Assembly: GCA_020636025.1 (NCBI GenBank)
Contig: JACJYQ010000002.1
Location: forward strand, 496,001-560,000
DNA: 64,000 nt
Source of the DNA: Lewinellaceae bacterium
GTDB lineage: Bacteria; Bacteroidota; Bacteroidia; Chitinophagales; Saprospiraceae
Direction of reading: 5' to 3'
Below are positions 1-7,816 of the stretch, piece after piece. The position numbers and the translations under genes were made by a program. Within the stretch, counting starts at the first letter, position 1. Each line of letters starts with the position of its first letter. The notes beneath the pieces were generated by a model. It was not told where the DNA came from. It ran no database searches and saw only the letters and a program-made list of their open reading frames with translations.

Positions 1-1
1 C

Positions 2-1753
2 GATCTGGGGGATTGTATGGCTGTAGTAAATTTCAATGTGTCGTCCAGCGATAACTGCGGTTTGGCCAGTACGGATATAACTGATCCTTCCGGATCGTCT
101 TTCCCTGTAGGCTGGACCAATGTCATATACACAGCCACGGATGTACATGGGAACACTTCTTCCTGTGCTTTCCTTATCCGGGTGGATACACGCGTCGAAG
201 TTTGTAATGATATTGATGATGACTGTGACGGACTGGTGGATGAGGCTGAAGACTGGGCCCGTTTGATGAAGCAATACGGAAGCGATTCCGGCGCAAGTGA
301 CCAATACGGCGTAAGCGTGGCCATTGACGGTGACTATGCCGTGGTTGGCTCAAAACAACTGAATGGCAATGGCGAAGTGGTTGGCGCTGCCTACTTGTTG
401 TTCCGTGATAAAAACGGAACAAACGCCTGGGGGCAGATTGCCAAACTGGAAGATCCGGGTACTGAAGCCGGGGATAACTATGGCGCCAGTGTGGCCATAT
501 CCGGTGGAATTGCAGCAGTAGGATCGCCTTTTGATGACGAAGTTTCCACGGATGAAGGCAGTGTTTCCATTTTCTATCAGGATGCAGGCAATCCGGCTGT
601 GTGGAGTTTCCACAAGAAAATCACGGTAGCAGGTGCTAAAAGCGGAGATAATTTTGGTACCAGTGTGGCGCTCAATGGAGAGCAGCTAATCGGTGGCGCC
701 AATAAAGAGGATTCAGCGGGGCAGGATGCCGGAACTGCTTATGTATTTTACCAAAATGAAGGCGGAGCTGATAATTGGGGTCAGATAGCCAAGCTTCAGG
801 CTACTACGGGTCAGGCTAATGACAATTTTGGAATAAGCGTAGGCATCGATGGTGATTATGCAATTGTTGGTGCCAACGGAGTAGATGGATTCCAGCCAAA
901 TGCAGGTGCCGCCTATATTTTTGGCAAAAACCAGTTTGGTCCTGATAACTGGGGCCAGGTTGCCAAACTACAGACTAACCAATCGGGCGCCGACGATAAC
1001 TTTGGTATCAGTGTGGACATCAGTGGTTCGTATGCCTTGGTTGGCGCGGATCAGTACGACAAAAAAGGGGCTGACGCAGGCGCGGCGTTCGCGTTCTACA
1101 AAAATGCAAATGGAATTTTAGATAGCTGGGGTCAGCAAAACATGCTGCTCGATCTGAACGGAATGCCCGGTGATCACTTTGGTTGCTCAGTTGGTATTGA
1201 TGGCGAATACGCCGTTGTTGGCGCCTGTGGCCACGACGATTTCTTTGGCGATAATTCAGGCCGTGGATTCGCCTTCCTGCGCCAGAATAATGGCTGGGTA
1301 GCTGTTGGCGTTCTGGAAGATGGTGGAGGCTCGGAGAACGATGCCCTGGGTTCTGCAGCAGCCATCAGCGGACGGACAGTCATTCTGGGATCACCTTTTG
1401 CGGGTAACGGAGACGATCAGGGCGCGGCCCTCATTTACGGCGGATTGTGTAATGCCGAACAGCGTCCGACAGACAGGAATGCACCAGGTTTGACAAGTTC
1501 CGGAACAGTTCTTTGTTACCCGGTTCCCTTCAGCGATGTGTTGAATATTGAGCTTGATGGATTTGCCAAAGGAAACACACAGGTTTCTGTGCTTAATACA
1601 GTAGGTCAAACCGTTGCTCATGTGTACAACGGTCTGATTGATGGAGCTATGTCAGTTCAATGGCGTCCGGCTCAGGTAGCCGATGGCATTTACTTCCTGC
1701 GCGTAATTGCTGATGGGAATGTTATGACACAGACGATCGTTTTAGAAAGATAA
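2..1753 (+). CDS. FG-GAP/HYR-type T9SS-secreted surface protein (5' end outside window)
   Basis: The reading frame is open to the left edge of the window (codons before the first internal ATG at 17 read D-L-G-D-C), so only the C-terminal part is present. The visible part starts in a HYR/Ig-like domain ending near base 190. It then has a MopE-type putative metal-binding motif, EVCNDIDDDCDGLVDE, at about 197-244. Roughly seven FG-GAP-like beta-propeller repeats follow, each with a core like GDNFGxSVAIDGDYAVVGA. The last 80 residues (PVPFSDVLNIELD... to GIYFLRVIADG) look like a type A T9SS C-terminal sorting domain, so the mature protein should be exported through the outer membrane and anchored at or released from the cell surface. 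A role in adhesion is possible but not shown. Confidence 0.85.
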   Translation, partial: DLGDCMAVVNFNVSSSDNCGLASTDITDPSGSSFPVGWTNVIYTATDVHGNTSSCAFLIRVDTRVEVCNDIDDDCDGLVDEAEDWARLMKQYGSDSGASDQYGVSVAIDGDYAVVGSKQLNGNGEVVGAAYLLFRDKNGTNAWGQIAKLEDPGTEAGDNYGASVAISGGIAAVGSPFDDEVSTDEGSVSIFYQDAGNPAVWSFHKKITVAGAKSGDNFGTSVALNGEQLIGGANKEDSAGQDAGTAYVFYQNEGGADNWGQIAKLQATTGQANDNFGISVGIDGDYAIVGANGVDGFQPNAGAAYIFGKNQFGPDNWGQVAKLQTNQSGADDNFGISVDISGSYALVGADQYDKKGADAGAAFAFYKNANGILDSWGQQNMLLDLNGMPGDHFGCSVGIDGEYAVVGACGHDDFFGDNSGRGFAFLRQNNGWVAVGVLEDGGGSENDALGSAAAISGRTVILGSPFAGNGDDQGAALIYGGLCNAEQRPTDRNAPGLTSSGTVLCYPVPFSDVLNIELDGFAKGNTQVSVLNTVGQTVAHVYNGLIDGAMSVQWRPAQVADGIYFLRVIADGNVMTQTIVLER

Positions 1754-1828
1754 GCGTATTGCGGTGTTGTTTTGATTCGCTGCTTCGGGTATGTATCCGG
1801 AGCGGCGAATTTTTTTCAGCTGGTGGTT

Positions 1829-2818
1829 TTATTCGCTTTTATTGCGTCGACCAAATAGGTACAGCAGGCCTAAAACGGCCATTCCACCTAAAATATACAA
1901 CCACCACGTATTGAATTCTATTTCCTTGCGAGAACCGATTCCCTCCGGCATTGGCGCCTGATAAGTATCGTAATTAAAAATCACCGTATCCTTCCCGGCC
2001 TCATCCATTTTTGTGATCCTGGGCCCTTCGTCTCTTCCCTTGGATTTGAACTCCAGGATATAGGCTTCTCCTTCAAAAAAACACAAACCGGTTGGCACCC
2101 AGTCGCCGTCAGCTTTATAGTAAGTTTCCGTTTGTTGATTATCGAGCACTTTGATAATTCGTTGTCCGGCCACTTCGGCTATGTATAGGTGTCCGTCAGG
2201 ACCTTTGGACATGCCCAACAAAACTTCTGAATGAGGATCGAAGGGTTGTTTGGCAATCAGGTTTTCAGCCAGGATGCTTGCTTTTCCGTTGGCGTCTATC
2301 TTTATCAGCTGGCTTTTTCCAGAGCCGATGTTGGGCCCGTAATAATTACCCTCTTCATCGCCAAATACCGATTGATTCCATTCAATGGCGTAGTCACCCA
2401 CTTTCACTTTTTTGCCCTGTGCATTTATTCTCCAGATATACTTATCGATGCCGAAAATGATCTCGCCTCTGGGCGTATAGCTGCAATTGCCGCCAAAAAA
2501 TTCATGAAAATCAAGTGTGTGAAAAAGCGTATCAATAGCGCCGTCTTTGGAAACCCTTAGCAGGGTATGATGATCTTCTCCGTGCGCTGTGATCAAATTG
2601 CCTTCGGCGTCTATACTGACATTGTGCGCATGGAAATCACCGAATATTTTCACGAGTTCTCCTTCAGATGTTAACTTCCAAACGGTGCCTCTGCCATTGT
2701 GCATTATGTCGGCAAAGAAAATATTGCGGTCTTTATCCATGGCGATCCCCCAGGCCGGATGTGCCCTGGAAAAGGACAAGTAGAGGAAGAGTATAAGGAA
2801 GGTGGAAAAGTGCTTCAT
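1829..2818 (-). CDS. Secreted NHL/SMP-30-like beta-propeller protein with C-terminal membrane anchor
   Basis: The 329-residue protein starts with a signal peptide (MKHFSTFLILFLYLSFSRA) followed by repeated blade-like stretches such as GIAMDKDRNIFFAD, NVSIDAEGNLITA and GMSKGPDGHLYIAEV. These are typical of six-bladed NHL/gluconolactonase-like propellers. A hydrophobic segment near the C-terminus (WWLYILGGMAVLGLLYLFG) followed by RRNKSE looks like a membrane anchor with a positive tail, so the propeller would face the periplasm. No catalytic residues can be assigned with confidence. It stands alone on the minus strand, convergent with the T9SS protein to its left. Confidence 0.7.
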   Translation of the reverse strand: MKHFSTFLILFLYLSFSRAHPAWGIAMDKDRNIFFADIMHNGRGTVWKLTSEGELVKIFGDFHAHNVSIDAEGNLITAHGEDHHTLLRVSKDGAIDTLFHTLDFHEFFGGNCSYTPRGEIIFGIDKYIWRINAQGKKVKVGDYAIEWNQSVFGDEEGNYYGPNIGSGKSQLIKIDANGKASILAENLIAKQPFDPHSEVLLGMSKGPDGHLYIAEVAGQRIIKVLDNQQTETYYKADGDWVPTGLCFFEGEAYILEFKSKGRDEGPRITKMDEAGKDTVIFNYDTYQAPMPEGIGSRKEIEFNTWWLYILGGMAVLGLLYLFGRRNKSE

Positions 2819-2841
2819 CGCGTGAAATTGGGTTGACTACA

Positions 2842-3003
2842 TGAGCAAATGATTACATGAATACATGATTGATGAAGGGAACGGTGAATGTTGATTTGAG
2901 AAGGTCCAGTAAATTGAGTCCATTTTCACAGTCCAAATCCAATAGTTTCAATCAACCCTCTTAAATTACATCTTCAATCATATGTTCATTTAATCATTTA
3001 CTC
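2842..3003. repeat. AT-rich inverted repeat, family A
   Basis: Arms at about 2842-2876 and 2970-3003 are imperfect inverse complements built from ATGATTA/ATGAACA-type heptads. Related arms occur at 51593-51679 and 55570-55809. Beyond the right arm, 3005-3036 resembles the right end of the element at 55509-55871 (TAATCTAATG followed by a GCCGTA-type end). This fills most of the gene-free interval 2819-3106. It is probably a mobile-element remnant or a hairpin; it encodes nothing obvious. Confidence 0.55.
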
Positions 3004-3106
3004 AGGTAATCTAATGCCGTGTGGATGCCGTAAACGAGAGGACACAAACGATCCGGGATGGTTGCTTCATGTTGAATTATATATACCAAACACCGAACAG
3101 GGCCTG

Positions 3107-3601
3107 CTAAATAGCCGAACTCTCCTTAACCGGTATCCAGATCTCTTCCTCCGAATCGGGATCGTTATTTCGGTATTTTTCCCCCAGGACTTCGAAGTGA
3201 GGCCTGTTATCAAGCACATAGCCAGAGTTGGAAAGCCAGGTTCCATAAATGTATTGAAATATGGAATTATCGGTGTTGAGGCCTTTGTAATCAAACACAG
3301 CATAAAGTCCTCCTGGGAGAATAAAGGCCTCTAATTCCTGCGGCACAGCGTTGAAATCCGAAACTTCCACGGCGGCCCATTTTTCAAATTCATTTGAGGG
3401 GGTAAAGCTTTCGAAATGCCCGGGCTGGTAAATCGCCAGTGAAATCATATCACTGCTTGTCCGCTCTTTTATATGCTTTAGGAGAGGCACAAAACCTCTC
3501 CAAAGTTCTGCAATGGCAAAATTGCTGAAACTCATGGTCATGCGTTTGCCCACAAGTTTTTTTTCGGGGATGGTTTCTATTCTTACTGGTGTATTATTCA
3601 T
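3107..3601 (-). CDS. GyrI-like/AraC-type effector-binding domain protein
   Basis: The product is 164 residues from the ATG at 3601 (an upstream in-frame ATG at 3622 would add seven residues, but NNTPVRIETIPEKKLVGKR is a typical domain beginning). The pattern of VRIETIPEKKLVGKR, an internal FTP..EFEKWAAVEVSDF strand and GGLYAVFDYKGLN matches the GyrI-like small-molecule-binding (SOUL/GyrI) fold found in AraC-family effector domains and in stand-alone proteins. There is no DNA-binding domain, so it probably acts as a ligand-binding or sequestering protein. It is followed at its start side by a short palindromic repeat (3632-3671). Confidence 0.75.
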   Translation of the reverse strand: MNNTPVRIETIPEKKLVGKRMTMSFSNFAIAELWRGFVPLLKHIKERTSSDMISLAIYQPGHFESFTPSNEFEKWAAVEVSDFNAVPQELEAFILPGGLYAVFDYKGLNTDNSIFQYIYGTWLSNSGYVLDNRPHFEVLGEKYRNNDPDSEEEIWIPVKESSAI

Positions 3602-3631
3602 TGGCTTTATGAACCGCGACAAGTCGCAACA

Positions 3632-3671
3632 TTTCGCCGCGTTTGGTCAGAAGACACAAGCGCGGCGGGAA
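3632..3671. repeat. Short near-palindrome related to the MITE-like element ends
   Basis: The 40-bp stretch begins TTTCGCCGCG and ends CGCGGCGGGAA. Its right half (TTGGTCAGAAGACACAAGCG) resembles the right terminal repeat of the element at 61601-61769. It looks like an internally deleted remnant of that element. Confidence 0.5.
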
Positions 3672-3693
3672 TGATAAGTAACGGTTTTTACGG

Positions 3694-4284
3694 CTAAACC
3701 AGATCCTTCTCCCAAAACTGCAATTCTTTTTCGCTCTCCTCCGTTTCATCCATCTCTTTCCAGGAGATTTTACAAGTAAATCCCACTTTCTTGCTGAAAC
3801 CTCTCTTTTCCCAAAACCTGTCTAGTGGCACAAAATTCTTCGGTCGCCTGGGATGAGTTTCATCTCTGATCACGCCGCAAAAAATGGCCTTTTTGTATCC
3901 GAGCTGCCTGGCCCATTTTTCCCTTTCCTCCATGAAACGAACGCCAATGCCATGTCCACGATAGTCTTTATTCAAAACGGATTCACTGAAGTAAAAAATC
4001 TCATCAATGTTGTATCCGCCGTTTATCCAGTCCTGCTGAATTTCTGTGGGTTCATTTTTTAACGGAATTCCGGTGGAAACACCAATAACTTCCTCTCCGT
4101 CAAACGCTACCACAATCACGCTTTCTTCAGACTGGATAAATGTCTCCAGATATTTTTCTTCGTACTCAACAGATCCGTCGTACAGGTAAGGGAACTCTCT
4201 GAAAACCTGGATGCGCAGAGCAGCGAGGGATGATTTGTATTGGTTTGCGCTTTCACCGGTGAAAGCGCGGATGTTTAGGCTCAT
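3694..4284 (-). CDS. GNAT family N-acetyltransferase
   Basis: This 196-residue protein has the usual GNAT layout. An N-terminal strand-helix (MSLNIRAFTGESANQYKSSL) is followed by a central strand pair (VIVVAFDGEEVIGVSTGIPL) and the acetyl-CoA-binding loop in NKDYRGHGIGVRFMEER (R/Q-x-x-G-x-G/A pattern). A C-terminal part with AIFCGVIRDE and FWEKRGF follows. The acceptor substrate cannot be told. It lies 8 bp downstream of the 4293-4826 gene on the same strand, so the two are probably cotranscribed. Confidence 0.85.
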   Translation of the reverse strand: MSLNIRAFTGESANQYKSSLAALRIQVFREFPYLYDGSVEYEEKYLETFIQSEESVIVVAFDGEEVIGVSTGIPLKNEPTEIQQDWINGGYNIDEIFYFSESVLNKDYRGHGIGVRFMEEREKWARQLGYKKAIFCGVIRDETHPRRPKNFVPLDRFWEKRGFSKKVGFTCKISWKEMDETEESEKELQFWEKDLV

Positions 4285-4292
4285 TTATGAAA

Positions 4293-4826
4293 TCAATAAG
4301 TCGTCGTTACATAATCGAAGCTACAGGTATATTCCTTCGATACGGTGTTTCGCATTTCGGAGCCGTTTATTTTGGCATAGTACTTTGCAGTGGACAGGAA
4401 GTGTATGGCGCCCAAACCCGGAGCATTCTTATCGTCGCGGCCCTGGAAAAGCCCGTTCACATTTATGGTAGTGCCTTGCCCTCCCGAGAAGTTGTGGGAC
4501 TCCACGAATATCCTGATCATCTTGTCCTCAATCCAGTATTTACCTGTAAGCGTATTGCCACTGATGTACATGGTACAGCCGTAATCATTGCCAAAGTGAA
4601 TGGTACAGGTATTCAGAAGGGCATTTTTGGAGTTTTGGATCCATTCGGATTTGCCTTCTATCAGCTTAAATTCCAGGATTTTGACAATATCGAGTTTGAT
4701 GCCATTTTGTAGGAGATACTGTACTGAGGGATCAATGGTGTTTTCGGGCTTTGGGTTGTTTGGAGTGTTGTGTTGTTGAAAAATGCTTAACAGCAATAAA
4801 AAGGCAAGAGTAGAATTGAACGGCAT
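4293..4826 (-). CDS. Small exported protein of unknown function
   Basis: The 177-residue product has a hydrophobic N-terminus (MPFNSTLAFLLLLSIFQQH) that fits a signal peptide. The rest is a beta-rich globular part with motifs like FGNDYGCTMYISGNTLTGKYW, which recalls small secreted lipocalin- or META-like folds, but I do not recognise the family. It contains only two cysteines in the mature part that might pair. It probably forms a two-gene unit with the downstream acetyltransferase. Confidence 0.6.
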   Translation of the reverse strand: MPFNSTLAFLLLLSIFQQHNTPNNPKPENTIDPSVQYLLQNGIKLDIVKILEFKLIEGKSEWIQNSKNALLNTCTIHFGNDYGCTMYISGNTLTGKYWIEDKMIRIFVESHNFSGGQGTTINVNGLFQGRDDKNAPGLGAIHFLSTAKYYAKINGSEMRNTVSKEYTCSFDYVTTTY

Positions 4827-4935
4827 TGTGACATGTAGTTAATAGAATGAAGCGATATTATTATCTGTGCAAATCTGTGGAATCCATGCTGAATTTCAAA
4901 GATGAAGCGCTTTAAATCATGGTAACTATTTTGAA

Positions 4936-5349
4936 TTAATCAAATGGAATTAGATCAGGCTCCAAATATGCCTGTTTGGCTTTGTCCGATTGAAAAATAT
5001 CAAAGCCGTAATGGCAATCGAGTAGCTCCCTGAAATTGTTTTTCAACCTTGGGAACTCTGCTGTGAAGTCTGTAAAATTGTCCGATCCGGATTTTAGCCA
5101 AAAATGATAAACGGCTCTGATGGCAGCAATGGTGAGTGTGGTGTTGTATTTCCCTTCGGCGCCAATATGGGCTACAAACGCCTGCAATTGCCCGGTAATA
5201 TTCTCAATGGCCTGTTCAATGCCATATTTGTTGATGTGTATCCAGGCCAATCTCAAATGTGCTTCGTGAGAAAAAATGTCGGGATTCAGGGTACAATTCC
5301 TGAATTGGTATTCAAATTCCGCGTCGGTGAGTTCGAGGTGTTTTTCCAT
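4936..5349 (-). CDS. Conserved small cytosolic protein, unknown function
   Basis: The product is 137 residues, has no signal peptide and is mostly helical. Its key motif is FSHEAHLRLAWIHINKYG near residue 27, followed by GKYNTTLTIAAIRAVYHFW; I recall similar His/Arg-rich motifs in uncharacterised bacterial proteins but can name no function. The repeated histidines (SHEAHLR, YNTT, YHFW) could bind a metal or ligand. It is preceded on its strand by a likely terminator at 5440-5467, so it probably has its own promoter. Confidence 0.65.
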   Translation of the reverse strand: MEKHLELTDAEFEYQFRNCTLNPDIFSHEAHLRLAWIHINKYGIEQAIENITGQLQAFVAHIGAEGKYNTTLTIAAIRAVYHFWLKSGSDNFTDFTAEFPRLKNNFRELLDCHYGFDIFQSDKAKQAYLEPDLIPFD

Positions 5350-5439
5350 AACGATTTTTTTCTAACAGGATATAATGTAACCTGTTTACCAAAGGTACTT
5401 CTCATTGGTGTACCCAAGGTAAAAATCATCAATCATCAT

Positions 5440-5467
5440 GAAACGCCCGATATTAGTCGGGCGTTTC
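5440..5467 (-). terminator. Putative terminator of the YCF48-like gene
   Basis: GAAACGCCCGA (5440-5450) and TCGGGCGTTTC (5457-5467) form a perfect 11-bp stem with a 6-base loop, 17 bases beyond the stop of the 5484-7544 gene. The U-run after it is weak. Confidence 0.6.
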
Positions 5468-5483
5468 TTCCAATCAAAGTCCT

Positions 5484-7544
5484 CTATTCTATGATCAATT
5501 TACCTGCATAATACTGTAAACCATCTCTGACCCTAATCACATAAATCCCGGAATTTAAATCTACCCGTACTTGATGGTTTTTGTCCGGATGCTGCTGGCG
5601 ATACACCATTCTTCCGCGCAAATCAAATACTTCCAGAACGGCATCTTTGGTAAAATCGCCTTCAATCCCGAATTCTCCAGTGCTTGGATTTGGCATGATC
5701 TCCAGATTTTCATTTAGTATTGGAGCATATAGGGAACTGCTCACGGTGGTACTGTGCTCTATACTTCCTCCCGGCCCGCAGATCCAGAACAGCTGGCCAT
5801 TATTTGTGTTTACTATATCCAACCCTTGCGCAAACTCATCGGCCAAATACGCATCCTCCCAGGTATGCCCGCCATCCGTAGTTTTAGCAACTCTTCCGGT
5901 ACCTGATGACCCTCCTGCCACCCAACCATTCAGCGGGTCAATAAACCTGATATTACGCCAGTAGGACGAATAAGGCAAGGTGCCTTCATTCCAGCTTTGT
6001 CCACCGTCTGTGGTGTAAAAGGCACTGGTTGAAAACTTGTCGATCGTGAGCCACCCGGTGTTATCGTCATAAAACCAAACACTCAGGATCTTATCAGCTG
6101 TGGGCGCGGCAATAGGCGTCCAGCTCAGGCCGCCATCGGTGGTTTTGGCCAGCACAGCATCGAAGCCTCCAACATAGCCGACATTCTCAGAAGGGAAGCA
6201 AATGGCACTTAGATAAGTTTGATTGGCGATGCTGAAGCTGCTCCAGTTCTGGCCTCCATCGGTACTGCGGGAAACGACACCTCCTGAGTTGCAGATATGC
6301 ACGGCGCTGTTGGTAATGGCGATCCCAGATGCACTCTGATTCAAATCGGTCCAGCTTTGGCCACCATCGGTGGTTTTCGCCAGAAAACCATCGCCGCCTA
6401 CCCAAAACTCGTTGGCAGAAATGGTAGCTCCGCAGCGAGTTACCTGCCAGGTGCTCATGTCCGGACTAACATCTTCCCAATGCGCGCCACCGTCGCTGGT
6501 TTTTAAAATGGTGGCATTGTACCCCGCGGCCCAGCCATGCATCGGATCTATAAAATCGATGGCTTGCAGACTGTTTTTATTGCCAAACACCTGATCGGTA
6601 TATGAATCTCCCATATCCTCCGAGATGGCAATGAGCAAGAAACTGGAAGCGACCCAAACCCTGCCATCCGGCATGGCAAAAGCGCCTTTGTTTACACTTG
6701 CATAAGGCGCCGGTCTTACCAGCGTTGTATTGTCACCTCCATCATGCGTCACAAAAGTTCTGTTGCCCTGGGAGAAGACTACATTATTGACGTCAATTAT
6801 GGCTATGTCTTCTATGTGGGTACCAAATGCTGATTGTTGAGAAACGTTCCAGGTGGCACCGCCGTCAGTTGTTTTTATCAATTGCTTGTTCACTCCCCCG
6901 AATCCAATATTGTCATTGAGAAATTTAAGCCTGACTCGATCGCTGAACTGCGTGGTATCCTGCACTGCCCAATTGCTGCCACCATCTGTTGTATGGTAAA
7001 TGTGTCCATTCGTAGTGCCGATCCAACCTTTCTGATTGCTCAGGAAATACATGGAGTGGATGGTTGATATGCCCATTGGCTTGTTCAGGAAATTCCAGGT
7101 AGCACCACCATCAGTGCTGTGGCGCATGGAGCTTCCGTTGTTGATGAATATTTCATTTTCTGACAACACGATCAAGTCATTACAGCCTCCAATGGCAATG
7201 TTGCTTGTTTGGCTCCAGGTCTGTCCTCCGTCTGTTGTTTTGTACAGGTAATTGTTGGTGGCTGTGAAGGCGGTTAAGGTGCTGGATAATGGAATAAAAG
7301 ACACTTTTTTATAGGATTGAAAATCCTGGGGAGGGGCGATCAGTTGCCAGTTTTGGCCCCAATCGGAACTGCTTAGTATGGCTCCTTGTTCTCCAACAGC
7401 CAGGCCATGGCCGCTGAGATTGAAGGCAACGTCATTTAGCTGGCTCACCAGTTCATTGGGATATTGTCTTACCCAGTCCTGGGATTTCAGGCAAAATGGG
7501 ATGATGAGGATAAGCAGGGTAATGAGTTGGATGATTTTTTTCAT
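5484..7544 (-). CDS. YCF48/BNR-repeat protein with T9SS sorting domain
   Basis: The 686-residue protein has a signal peptide (MKKIIQLITLLILIIPFCLK) and then more than ten repeats with the motif KTTDGGxTW or STDGGQNW, spaced 40-50 residues. This is the signature of YCF48/sialidase-like Asp-box propellers. Residues from about 605 on (NENLEIMPNPSTGEFGIEG ... GIYVIRVRDGLQYYAGKLI) form a T9SS type A C-terminal sorting domain. Known YCF48 proteins help assemble photosystem II, but in Bacteroidota this repeat is widespread in surface proteins, so a photosynthetic role is not implied. The repeats may bind glycans or simply form a scaffold. Confidence 0.9.
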   Translation of the reverse strand: MKKIIQLITLLILIIPFCLKSQDWVRQYPNELVSQLNDVAFNLSGHGLAVGEQGAILSSSDWGQNWQLIAPPQDFQSYKKVSFIPLSSTLTAFTATNNYLYKTTDGGQTWSQTSNIAIGGCNDLIVLSENEIFINNGSSMRHSTDGGATWNFLNKPMGISTIHSMYFLSNQKGWIGTTNGHIYHTTDGGSNWAVQDTTQFSDRVRLKFLNDNIGFGGVNKQLIKTTDGGATWNVSQQSAFGTHIEDIAIIDVNNVVFSQGNRTFVTHDGGDNTTLVRPAPYASVNKGAFAMPDGRVWVASSFLLIAISEDMGDSYTDQVFGNKNSLQAIDFIDPMHGWAAGYNATILKTSDGGAHWEDVSPDMSTWQVTRCGATISANEFWVGGDGFLAKTTDGGQSWTDLNQSASGIAITNSAVHICNSGGVVSRSTDGGQNWSSFSIANQTYLSAICFPSENVGYVGGFDAVLAKTTDGGLSWTPIAAPTADKILSVWFYDDNTGWLTIDKFSTSAFYTTDGGQSWNEGTLPYSSYWRNIRFIDPLNGWVAGGSSGTGRVAKTTDGGHTWEDAYLADEFAQGLDIVNTNNGQLFWICGPGGSIEHSTTVSSSLYAPILNENLEIMPNPSTGEFGIEGDFTKDAVLEVFDLRGRMVYRQQHPDKNHQVRVDLNSGIYVIRVRDGLQYYAGKLIIE

Positions 7545-7816
7545 AATTTTCGATTTTGGATGCTGGAATGGCTATTGATTAATGCCTGCAAAATTCCCGA
7601 AGCCATCCATCGAAAATCTCATCCTTTGGGATGATTTTATATTAAGATTGTTTAGAGTTTGTAATCCTTTAATCCGGTTACTTAGCCTAAGTTGTGTCTT
7701 TTGAGATGTCTACTTTCAGTCGACATATATTAAGAAACACTCCGTTTATTCTGTAACCATAAATCATCCTAAATGATGATGCATGGGTCTAAAAATCCTA
7801 CGTCATTTGCCAGAAT

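Noticed and set aside
3014..3334. A 106-codon plus-strand frame
   Set aside because: It is antisense to the GyrI-like gene and begins in repeat DNA.
5484..7544. A photosystem II assembly role for the YCF48-like protein
   Set aside because: It has a T9SS sorting domain and there are no photosynthesis genes; the repeat is generic.
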